64,000 bases of DNA from the NCBI RefSeq assembly GCF_013391695.1, contig NZ_JACBGH010000010.1:21274-85273 (forward strand). Direction: 5' to 3'. The DNA comes from Thiomicrorhabdus cannonii (GTDB taxonomy: Bacteria; Pseudomonadota; Gammaproteobacteria; Thiomicrospirales; Thiomicrospiraceae). This document shows, in pieces, positions 49,330-56,428 of this stretch; positions within the stretch are counted from its first letter, which is position 1; each line of letters opens with the position of its first letter. Under the pieces are notes generated by a model. That model did no database searches. It worked only from the letters and a program-made list of their open reading frames with translations, and was not told the DNA's origin. Position numbers and translations under genes: made by a program.

Positions 49330-50004
49330 ATGCCATTGTTCAAAGAACCGAATATGACTGCAATCACCCTTAAACAACACCTTTTTGAACAGCTTGCCCA
49401 GGTCAGCAAGGCGCTGGGGCAGGCCAACCGTTTGATGATTCTGGATGTGCTTACGCAGGGCGAGTGTGATGTGGATACGCTGCATCGCAAACTGGGATTG
49501 AGTATCGCCAATGTCTCCAAACATCTGCAAACCCTCAAACAGGCCGGCCTGGTGAAAAACCGCCGCGAGGGGCAGCGCATTATTTATGCCTTGAGCGATG
49601 CTTCGGTTTACCGTCTGATTGTGAGTCTGCGAGAAGTCGCGGAAACTCAGTTGGAAGTGATGCAGGCCTTGTTGCAAGAACATCTCAAGCCGCAAACGCC
49701 GCTGGAGCCGATCTCGTTGCAGGCGCTGAAAAAAATGGCGCGCGGTCAGCAGGCGTTTACCCTGCTGGATGTGCGTCCGGAGGACGAATTCGCCGCCGGA
49801 CACCTGCCCAATGCCATTAACGTGCCGATTGAGCAGTTGCCGCAAAGTCTGTCAGAACTCAACCCCGCCCAGCCGCTGATTGTCTATTGCCGCGGACCTT
49901 ACTGCATGTGGTCGCAGGAAGCGGTCGAAGCGCTGCTGGCGCAGGGTTTTGATGCCAAACGCCTGCTGGAAGGCTATCCCGAATGGCAGGCGCAGCAGGG
50001 CTAG
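49330..50004 (+). CDS. ArsR-family regulator fused to rhodanese domain
   Basis: A 224-residue fusion. The N-terminal ArsR winged helix (about 25-95) has QANRLMILDVLTQGECDVDT and the recognition helix LSIANVSKHLQTLKQAGLVK. The C-terminal rhodanese domain (about 125-222) has LLDVRPEDEFAAGHLPNAIN and the active-site loop CRGPYC (C187, C192). The catalytic Cys can carry a persulfide, so the protein may sense sulfane sulfur directly and leave DNA when loaded (inference). The only other Cys is C46 in the ArsR part. Its probable sites are the palindromes at 48399, 48448 and 52675. Confidence 0.9.
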   Translation: MPLFKEPNMTAITLKQHLFEQLAQVSKALGQANRLMILDVLTQGECDVDTLHRKLGLSIANVSKHLQTLKQAGLVKNRREGQRIIYALSDASVYRLIVSLREVAETQLEVMQALLQEHLKPQTPLEPISLQALKKMARGQQAFTLLDVRPEDEFAAGHLPNAINVPIEQLPQSLSELNPAQPLIVYCRGPYCMWSQEAVEALLAQGFDAKRLLEGYPEWQAQQG

Positions 50005-50008
50005 GTGT

Positions 50009-50944
50009 TTAAAACCGGCGCCGTAAGCCCGCGCTCAGTTTGACTATCAACAGTACCGCGGTACCGATCATCAAGCCTACGGTTAGATCGGCGAGCAGGC
50101 TCGGCCAGCTGTCAAAGGCGTGATGCACGGCTTCCAGATTATGCACGGCAATGCCGCCGCCCACCAGCAGCATGGCAAGGGTGCCGACCACGGCCAGCAG
50201 GCGGATCAGTTTGGGCAGGGCGGCAATCAGGCTTTGGCCGGTGAGTCTGAGCGTTGTTTTGAACAGGCCGGTATGTTGCTGCGAACGCTCGACCAGTCGG
50301 AAGCCGGCATCGTCCATGCGCACCATCAGCGCCACCAATCCATAAACCCCTACTACCGCCAGCAGCGCCACAAAGGTCACGGCGGCGATCTGCACCGGTA
50401 TAGTCTGGTCGCTGACCGCGCCGAGCGCGATAATGATAATTTCCACCGAAAGAATAAAGTCGGTCAAAATGGCCGAGCGGATTTTCTGTTTTTCTCGGCT
50501 TAGCGCCGAGTTCTTCGTTTCTCCGCTAATCGCCGAGTTCTTCGTTTCAATGGCAAGCAGGTCGGTGTTATCGGCAATTTCCGGACAGGCCGGGGCGGAT
50601 TTTTCAGTACGGTGAAATAAAAACTCATAAATTTTTTCGGCACCCTCGTAACTCAGGTAAGCGCCGCCGATGAGCAGAATCGGCACAATCGCCTCCGGCC
50701 AGAAGGCGCTCAGCAGAAACGCCAGCGGCAGAATAATCAGCTTGTTGAGCAGCGAGCCTTTGGTTATTGCCCAAATCACCGGCAACTCGCGGCTGGCATG
50801 AAAATCGGAGGCGCGCTGCGCCCCTACGGCCAAGTCGTCGCCGAGCACGCCGGCGGTCTTTTTGGCCGCCAGTTTCGACATGGTGGCGACATCGTCAAAC
50901 AGGGTGGCAATGTCGTCTAAAATCACAAACAGTCCGCTGGCCAT
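50009..50944 (-). CDS. DUF808 (YedI-like) inner membrane protein
   Basis: A 311-residue membrane protein of unknown function. The conserved start MASGLFVILDDIATLFDDVA is diagnostic of DUF808, followed by GVLGDDLAVGAQRASDFHAS and several membrane helices. An insert at about 133-150 holds a nine-residue tandem repeat (ETKNSAISG, ETKNSALSR) encoded by two 18-bp identical stretches at 50504-50521 and 50531-50548. It converges with the ArsR-rhodanese gene with a 4-bp gap. Confidence 0.85.
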   Translation of the reverse strand: MASGLFVILDDIATLFDDVATMSKLAAKKTAGVLGDDLAVGAQRASDFHASRELPVIWAITKGSLLNKLIILPLAFLLSAFWPEAIVPILLIGGAYLSYEGAEKIYEFLFHRTEKSAPACPEIADNTDLLAIETKNSAISGETKNSALSREKQKIRSAILTDFILSVEIIIIALGAVSDQTIPVQIAAVTFVALLAVVGVYGLVALMVRMDDAGFRLVERSQQHTGLFKTTLRLTGQSLIAALPKLIRLLAVVGTLAMLLVGGGIAVHNLEAVHHAFDSWPSLLADLTVGLMIGTAVLLIVKLSAGLRRRF

Positions 50945-50954
50945 GGGCTTTCCT

Positions 50955-51554
50955 TTAAGTTGGGCAATGCATAGTAAGTTTAAGTTGCGTTGCGGTTTTT
51001 TGTTTCACAATTTCTAGCTGTTTTTGTTTTTGCAATCTGTGCAAAGTTCGATAGAGGGTTTCATGGCTTAAACCGAGTTCTGCCGCCCACTCTTTTATAC
51101 TGCCTTGTAGCCTTAAGACACCGTTTTCGCCTTCGGTTTGAAGGCAATGAATAATCCTGTCGCTGGCGCTGTTTAAGGCCAGCCGTTGGCCTTGATTGCG
51201 TAGGCGTTTAATCTCTTTGGATAAGAGTTGAATCCATACTTCATAAAACCCGTCTTGGCCTAATTGTTGGCGAAAGGCTTTTATTGGAAAAGCGCTTAAT
51301 CGGCTTTTTTTGCTGCAATGGGCGTCACAATGATAGTGCTCGGCAAACAGGCTGGCCTCGGCCAAAAAGCCTTGCTGAATGCGCTGCAAGGTGCAGGTTT
51401 CACCTTGTTGCCCGCAGCGTGTCAGTTGCACCTCGCCTTCTTCCAAAAAATAGAGAAACTTCGGTTTGGTGCCTTGGATAAACAACGGTTGATTAGCTTC
51501 AAGTTGAACAGTTTTGCGTTGCTGTAACAGTGTGTTTGGTAATTGATCTAGCAT
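50955..51554 (-). CDS. Crp/Fnr-family transcriptional regulator
   Basis: A 199-residue regulator with an N-terminal cyclic-nucleotide-binding-like barrel (QPLFIQGTKPKFLYFLEEGE) and a C-terminal helix-turn-helix (GSIKEWAAELGLSHETLYRT, then LHRLQKQK). The barrel lacks the clear cAMP-binding signature, and there is no N-terminal FNR cysteine cluster. Cysteines at RCGQQGETC and HCDAHC could sense redox state or metals. An FNR-type palindrome lies in the divergent promoter region with the MBL gene at 51704, a probable autoregulated pair. Confidence 0.85.
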   Translation of the reverse strand: MLDQLPNTLLQQRKTVQLEANQPLFIQGTKPKFLYFLEEGEVQLTRCGQQGETCTLQRIQQGFLAEASLFAEHYHCDAHCSKKSRLSAFPIKAFRQQLGQDGFYEVWIQLLSKEIKRLRNQGQRLALNSASDRIIHCLQTEGENGVLRLQGSIKEWAAELGLSHETLYRTLHRLQKQKQLEIVKQKTATQLKLTMHCPT

Positions 51555-51574
51555 AAGAAAATTTTGGGTTTTTG

Positions 51575-51590
51575 TATGATTTGAATCATA
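51575..51590. promoter_or_regulatory. FNR/CRP-type palindrome
   Basis: TATGATTTGAATCATA, perfect seven-base arms with two central bases. The core TGAT-N4-ATCA matches FNR-type half-sites. It is 21 bp upstream of the Crp/Fnr gene and 114 bp upstream of the MBL gene on the other strand. Confidence 0.65.
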
Positions 51591-51703
51591 TCTTACTCAG
51601 GGATGAGTCTTTAGAATAGTCTGCTTTAAGGGCGCTTTATGAAATTTTTAACTTTACCTGTAGTATTGCAGTGAATAAACATTCAAATAAAAAAAGGAAG
51701 ACT

Positions 51704-52639
51704 ATGTTCAATCCATTAAGAAGCGTCCTCGTTGCGGGCGTATTCATGCTATTGAGCGTTTCGGCGCAGGCTGAAAAAAGCGCTACTTTAGAGGTTCAAA
51801 AGTTGGAAGGAAATGTGTATGCGTTAGTGGGAGAGATGGCGCAGCGCAATCCGCAGAATCTGGGGAATAATTCCACCCACGGTGTAGTCGTGCTGAAAAA
51901 CGGCGTGTTGTTGATTGATTCCGGCGGTTCTTATTTGGGCGCACAAGCGATTCACAAGGCAATTCAAAGTGTGACCGACAAGCCGGTGAAATGGGTGGTG
52001 AATACCGGTGGCCAGGATCACCGTTGGTTTGGCAATGGCTATTTTAAAGAGCAGGGGGCAAAAATCTACGCCTCAGCCAAAGCGGTGGAGGATCAGAAAG
52101 CGCACTGCCAATCCAAACTGGAGGGCATGGCGCGGTTGATTGGTGAGGACAAACTCCAAGGCACGCAGTGCGTTTACGCTGATGAAACCTTTGAAACCAA
52201 CAAAACGCTAACGTTAGATGGCGAAAGTTTCGAATTGCACCATGCAGGCCCAGCGCATACTTTGGGGAACGCGTTTGTGTGGATGCCTTCTACGCAAACC
52301 GCATTTGTCGGCGACATGGTCTATAACGAACGTATCTTGGGCCTGCAATACACTAAAGACGTTAAAGGTTGGATTGCCACGTTTGAGGCAATGGCCAGGC
52401 TGAAGCCAAAATGGGTGGTGCCCGGGCATGGTCACGCCGGTGATTTGGCGCGCGCGCAAAAAGATACTTATGATTACTTGGTGTTTCTACGCGACGAAGT
52501 CAGCCGCGTTTTGGACGAAGGCGGCGACATGATTGCGGCGGGTAAAATCGATCAGAGCCGTTTTAACTATTTAATTGAATTTGATGCGTTAGCGCCTAAA
52601 AATGCTTTGTGGGTCTTTGAGCGTCTGGAGTTTGAATAA
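51704..52639 (+). CDS. Periplasmic MBL-fold protein with altered metal motif (SoxH-like)
   Basis: A 311-residue exported MBL-fold protein; the ATG at 51704 follows AAAGGAAG and begins a signal peptide ending VSAQA. Motif 1 reads NTGGQDHRW (100-108): the first two histidines of HxHxDH are missing, while DH remains. The other motifs are present (AGPAHTLGNAFVWMP, FVGDM, VVPGHGHAGD). It resembles the MBL protein at 44861 in plan and in its tail (DTYDYLVFLRDEVSRVLDEG, KIDQSRF). It diverges from a Crp/Fnr gene across an FNR-type site. The substrate is unknown. Confidence 0.8.
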   Translation: MFNPLRSVLVAGVFMLLSVSAQAEKSATLEVQKLEGNVYALVGEMAQRNPQNLGNNSTHGVVVLKNGVLLIDSGGSYLGAQAIHKAIQSVTDKPVKWVVNTGGQDHRWFGNGYFKEQGAKIYASAKAVEDQKAHCQSKLEGMARLIGEDKLQGTQCVYADETFETNKTLTLDGESFELHHAGPAHTLGNAFVWMPSTQTAFVGDMVYNERILGLQYTKDVKGWIATFEAMARLKPKWVVPGHGHAGDLARAQKDTYDYLVFLRDEVSRVLDEGGDMIAAGKIDQSRFNYLIEFDALAPKNALWVFERLEFE

Positions 52640-52674
52640 TCGACAGGCCGGTTTGGGAAGATGATTTTGCAGGT

Positions 52675-52718
52675 ATTCAATCAACTGGTTGAATATTAAA
52701 TTGACTGTCGCTTATAAT
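52675..52718 (+). promoter_or_regulatory. Operator palindrome 3 and promoter of the MoxR-Bat operon
   Basis: ATTCAATCAACTGGTTGAAT at 52675-52694 differs from operator 1 at one position. Its final TTGAAT (52689-52694) is a -35 with TATAAT at 52713-52718 after 18 bp, the same geometry as at the persulfide dioxygenase promoter. Confidence 0.7.
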
Positions 52719-52811
52719 CATCGGCTTTGCTGAGGTCAGCGAACGGTTTAAGATAGGGCGTCTGACAAAAGTGATGTGGATAACAGTCGCGGTCGCGCTG
52801 AAGGAGAGAGC

Positions 52812-53786
52812 ATGCAAGCGGAATTTCAGGCATTAAAGCAGCATTTGCAGAAGGTGATTGTCGGCCAGGAGGCGTTGCTCGACAAGCTCATGATCGGCCT
52901 GTTGACCGGTGGGCATATTCTGCTGGAAGGGCCACCAGGTCTGGCGAAGACCACGGCGGTTAAAACCTTGGCCAAAGGCGTGCATGCCAGTTTTCAGCGT
53001 ATCCAGTTTACGCCCGATCTGATGCCGGGCGATGTGATGGGATCGGAGATTCTCGATGTGAATTCCGGCCAGTTGAGTTTTGTCAAAGGCCCGATTTTCA
53101 ACGAAATTGTGTTGGCCGACGAAATCAACCGTGCGCCGCCGAAAGTACAGTCCGCATTGTTGGAAGCGATGGCCGAGAAGCAGGTGACCGCTGGCGGTCA
53201 GACCCGTGCTTTGCCGGAGCTGTTTCTGGTCATGGCCACGCAAAACCCGTTGGAGCAGAGCGGTACCTATCCGCTGCCGGAAGCGCAGCTTGACCGCTTT
53301 ATGCTGCATGTCACCCTAGACTATCCGGGTGAAGACGAGGAGCTGGAGATTCTGCGCCGCGACCGCGCCCATCATTTCGGCGTGGATGAAGAACAGCCTG
53401 GCGCGTTCCTGACACCGCAGAATGTGTTGCTGGCGCGCCGTGCGGTGGCCGAACAATTTGTGTCCGAACCGGTGGAGCGTTATATGGTCGCCTTGGTGAC
53501 CGCCACGCGCAAGCTGGGCGAGTTGGATGCCAATCTCGACGGCGTGCTCGAAGTGGGCGCATCTCCTCGTGCGTCGATTGCGCTCTTACATGCCGCCAGT
53601 GCCTATGCCTGGCTGCAAGGGCGCGATTACGTGACGCCGGACGATGTGATTACGCTGTTGCCGGACGTGTTGCGCCACCGTCTGATTGTCAGTTTCAGCG
53701 GCCGCGCGCAGCAGTGGAGCGCCGATTCGCTGATTAACCGAATCATCGAATTGGTGCCCGTGCCGGTGCCGGATGCCGCTGAGTAA
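52812..53786 (+). CDS. MoxR-family AAA+ ATPase
   Basis: A 324-residue MoxR chaperone-like ATPase. Walker A is GPPGLAKT (40-47), Walker B is IVLADEINRAPPKVQSALLE, and sensor and family regions include FLVMATQNPLEQSGTYPLPE and QLDRFMLHVTLDYPG. MoxR proteins work with VWA-domain partners to mature or insert metal cofactors or to remodel envelope complexes. AAGGAGAG precedes the ATG. It heads a six-gene operon with DUF58, DUF4381 and Bat-like proteins, under an operator shared with the persulfide genes. Confidence 0.92.
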   Translation: MQAEFQALKQHLQKVIVGQEALLDKLMIGLLTGGHILLEGPPGLAKTTAVKTLAKGVHASFQRIQFTPDLMPGDVMGSEILDVNSGQLSFVKGPIFNEIVLADEINRAPPKVQSALLEAMAEKQVTAGGQTRALPELFLVMATQNPLEQSGTYPLPEAQLDRFMLHVTLDYPGEDEELEILRRDRAHHFGVDEEQPGAFLTPQNVLLARRAVAEQFVSEPVERYMVALVTATRKLGELDANLDGVLEVGASPRASIALLHAASAYAWLQGRDYVTPDDVITLLPDVLRHRLIVSFSGRAQQWSADSLINRIIELVPVPVPDAAE

Positions 53787-54827
53787 GTGCGCCTAGTAAC
53801 GGTGATAAAGGTGCGGGCTGCCTTTCTCCAGCGTGTGTTGCAGCGTTTGCAAGCCAAGTGGCAGGCAAAATCGGCGCTGTCTGCCGCGCTGCGTGCGCCG
53901 CTTTCGCGTTCCCGCCGGCCGTTGTTGTCCGCCCAGCAGATTCAGTCTTTGGCGAGTGAGTTGACCGCCTTGGCGGGGGACATGCCGCGTAATCCCAAGC
54001 TGAGTTCAGCCCAGCGTCAGGGCGAACAGACCAGCCGTTTTATGGGTAACGGTCTGGAATACGAAGAGAGCCGCCCGTATCAGTTGGGCGACGAAATCCG
54101 CCGCATCAACTGGCGTCTGATGGCGCGCACCGGTCAGGCCTATACCAAGCTGTTTCAGGAGGAGCGCCAGGAGGACTGGTTTATTCTGCTGGATCAGCGC
54201 ATGAGTATGCGTTTTGGCACCCGCGTGCGTCTCAAGGCTGAGCAGGCGTTGCGCGTGGCCGGCTACTTCCTGTGGTTGGCGGAAAAAGCCGCGTTGAATC
54301 TGCCGGTCGAAGGCGCGCGTTTGGCCGAAGAGCTGGTGTTTACACCGACCTTTATCGGGCGCGGCAGTTACACTCAAATGATGCACGCCTTCTCTCAGCC
54401 CTGCCCGCCCATTTCCACCGCTCAGCAATCTACCCCGGAACCCGCCTTGCATGCCGTTTTGAACGATCTTAGCCAGCGTTTGCAGCCGGGTTCACGGCTG
54501 ATTATTATCAGCGATTTTCATGATCTGGATGAATCCTGTTTGGCCACGCTCACGGCTTTGCAGCAGTTTGCGCGTGTTAAAGCAATTTGTATCGAAGATC
54601 CGGCGGAGCGTGTTTTGCCGGTGATGGAAGGGGTGCAGTTGCAGTCGATGGCCAGCGGCGAGTTGTTTGAGGTGCAGGCACAAACGCTGCAGGACTATGC
54701 CGCTTGGGCGGAAAACCATTTGCAGGCGCGACTGACGCGATTGCGGCAGGCAGGTGTCAAGGTCAACCGGCTGTTAGCCGATGCCCCTCTGCAAAGTCTG
54801 GTTGAACAGTTGGAGTTGAGCGTATGA
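53787..54827 (+). CDS. DUF58 domain protein
   Basis: A 346-residue protein typical of MoxR operons. The DUF58 core is NGLEYEESRPYQLGDEIRRI and the following NWRLMARTGQAYTKLFQEER, with a VWA-like strand DWFILLDQRMSM. A GTG directly after the moxR stop is the likely start; other GTG codons follow within 30 bp. The stop overlaps the DUF4381 ATG as ATGA, so the genes are translationally coupled. It presumably binds or presents the VWA partners to MoxR. Confidence 0.88.
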   Translation: MRLVTVIKVRAAFLQRVLQRLQAKWQAKSALSAALRAPLSRSRRPLLSAQQIQSLASELTALAGDMPRNPKLSSAQRQGEQTSRFMGNGLEYEESRPYQLGDEIRRINWRLMARTGQAYTKLFQEERQEDWFILLDQRMSMRFGTRVRLKAEQALRVAGYFLWLAEKAALNLPVEGARLAEELVFTPTFIGRGSYTQMMHAFSQPCPPISTAQQSTPEPALHAVLNDLSQRLQPGSRLIIISDFHDLDESCLATLTALQQFARVKAICIEDPAERVLPVMEGVQLQSMASGELFEVQAQTLQDYAAWAENHLQARLTRLRQAGVKVNRLLADAPLQSLVEQLELSV

Positions 54828-55291
54828 ACGCCTTGCAACCTGCCGCATTTGCCGACATTGAAGCGCCATTGCCGCCCGGCATCGACTGGAGCGGATGGTT
54901 GCAGTTCGGCGCGACCGTGCTGGTATGGGTGGTGGCAAGCGTGTTGTTGTTCTGGTTGGTACGGCGCTACTACCGCCCGTGGGCGGCGGCCTGGCGCCTA
55001 AAGCGGTTTTATGCGGTGGCTATGGTCGGAGAAACGGTCACAAAGGTGCAGGTTTGGCAGTTTTATGCCTGGGCGCAACGCTGGCGCAAGCAATGGCCGT
55101 CTGTCGGGGAAGAGGCCTGGTCACACTCGGCCGAGCATTTCTGGAAGGCGCTGAATCAGGCCGCGTTTTCTTCTGAAAACGTTTCACGTGAAACTTATCT
55201 GCAATTAGTGAAGCAGGCGCAAACACTGCTGCAAAAAACTCAACAGGCCGGGTGGAAGCGTCTGTTAGGAGGTCAGCGGTGGAAACGCTGA
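54824..55291 (+). CDS. DUF4381 family membrane protein
   Basis: A 155-residue protein with one membrane helix (FGATVLVWVVASVLLFWLVR) and a basic cytoplasmic part, the DUF4381 pattern found between DUF58 and BatA genes. Its function is unknown. The gene contains a perfect 14-bp parS-like palindrome (encoding NVSRET) and, 44 bp further on, an exact copy of the dispersed repeat (encoding KTQQAG). It overlaps the batA-like start by 13 bp. Confidence 0.8.
   Translation: MNALQPAAFADIEAPLPPGIDWSGWLQFGATVLVWVVASVLLFWLVRRYYRPWAAAWRLKRFYAVAMVGETVTKVQVWQFYAWAQRWRKQWPSVGEEAWSHSAEHFWKALNQAAFSSENVSRETYLQLVKQAQTLLQKTQQAGWKRLLGGQRWKR
55181..55194. other. parS-like palindrome (perfect 14-bp core)
   Basis: GTTTCACGTGAAAC, identical to the central 14 bases of the parS sequence TGTTTCACGTGAAACA used by ParB in many bacteria. 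It lies inside a coding region, which is usual for parS. Confidence 0.7.
55239..55253 (-). repeat. Dispersed 15-bp repeat, exact copy inside DUF4381 gene
   Basis: CTCAACAGGCCGGGT preceded by six A. In frame it encodes KTQQAG near the protein's C-terminus. Confidence 0.9.
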
Positions 55292-56415
55292 TCGTGAATT
55301 TTCTGGCCCAATCAGGTTGGGTGATTGACCGCTTTGCTGCGCCCATGTGGCTCTGGCTGTTGGCGCTGTGGCCGCTTTGGTGGCTGGTAACCCATTTCGG
55401 GCTGATCCGTTTGGGGCAGGACGACCTGCGTGAGCTGCAGGCACGCCAGCAGACCCGTTTTTGGCATCCGTTGATCCATTTGCAAAGCGGTGCTGTCAGG
55501 TTGGCACCCAAGCCGCTGCGTTTGGGATGGCGCAAAGGGTTGTTGGAACTCTTGCGCGGCTTCATCATTGCCGGTTTGGCGCTGGCCTTGGCGCAGCCGG
55601 AGCGGTTGCAGCCCGAACCGCCGCAACCGCAACAGAAAACCGTGCGTGACGTGGTGTTTGTGATTGAAAGTTCGGCCTCTTTTCTGCTGGAAGACTATCG
55701 CGTCAACGATCAGCCCGAAAGCCGCATGAATGCCGTCAAACGCGTGCTGGACAGTTTTATGGGCGGATTGAACGGCAACCGTTTCGGTTTGATTGTCTAC
55801 GCGCAGAACGCCTATACCCTGATGCCCTTGAGCAGTGATCTGCATGCCGCCAGGCTTTATCTGAAACGCCTCAAACCCTATCTGGCCGGACGCACCGACG
55901 AGGCAATGGGCGAAGCGTTGGGTCTGGCGTTAAAACAGACCGAAGCCGGCATGCAGCATGGGGATGACAACACCCTCAAACGGGTCGTGGTGTTGATCAG
56001 TGACGGTCTGGCGCAGCCGAGCCGTGTGGCATTGGATGAGGCGATCAATTACGCACAGATGATGAATGTGCCGATCTATACGGTTGGCGTCGGTGCGAGC
56101 AGTCGTGAAGCCGATCAACGCCTCTATTCCGGCCTGCTTTATCAGCCGCTGGAATCCGAATCGCTGCGTCATTTGGCGGCGGCCACTAATGGCCGGTATT
56201 ACCAGATCGGCGGAGGGGATGATCTGCAAAACGTGCTTGCGGCGATTGACCGCAGTGCCGGTGTGCCGATGGTGCGTCCGCCCAGTGCGCCGAAAATCAT
56301 CGCACTGTATTGGCAGCCCTTGTTGTGGAGCTGGGGGATGCTGGCCTTGTACGCGCTGCTGAGCCCGCTGTTATTGGCGAAAACGGCGCGCGCGCTTGCC
56401 AAAGAAGTGGCGTGA
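55279..56415 (+). CDS. VWA-domain membrane protein (BatA-like)
   Basis: A 378-residue protein from a GTG preceded by TAGGAGGT. Two N-terminal membrane helices flank a short periplasmic or cytoplasmic stretch, the VWA domain spans about 115-310, and a C-terminal helix (LLWSWGMLALYALLSPLLLA) follows. The metal-ion adhesion site begins VVFVIESSASF: Glu stands where Asp is usual in DxSxS, and the other serines remain. RVVVLISDGLAQ is the later strand. It is the BatA position of a Bat operon, paired with the next gene. Confidence 0.85.
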   Translation: METLIVNFLAQSGWVIDRFAAPMWLWLLALWPLWWLVTHFGLIRLGQDDLRELQARQQTRFWHPLIHLQSGAVRLAPKPLRLGWRKGLLELLRGFIIAGLALALAQPERLQPEPPQPQQKTVRDVVFVIESSASFLLEDYRVNDQPESRMNAVKRVLDSFMGGLNGNRFGLIVYAQNAYTLMPLSSDLHAARLYLKRLKPYLAGRTDEAMGEALGLALKQTEAGMQHGDDNTLKRVVVLISDGLAQPSRVALDEAINYAQMMNVPIYTVGVGASSREADQRLYSGLLYQPLESESLRHLAAATNGRYYQIGGGDDLQNVLAAIDRSAGVPMVRPPSAPKIIALYWQPLLWSWGMLALYALLSPLLLAKTARALAKEVA

Positions 56416-56428
56416 TGGAGGTGGCGTA

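Noticed and set aside
52701..52718. TTGACT followed by TATAAT as a promoter
   Set aside because: Only six bases separate them; TTGAAT at 52689 has the proper 18-bp spacing.
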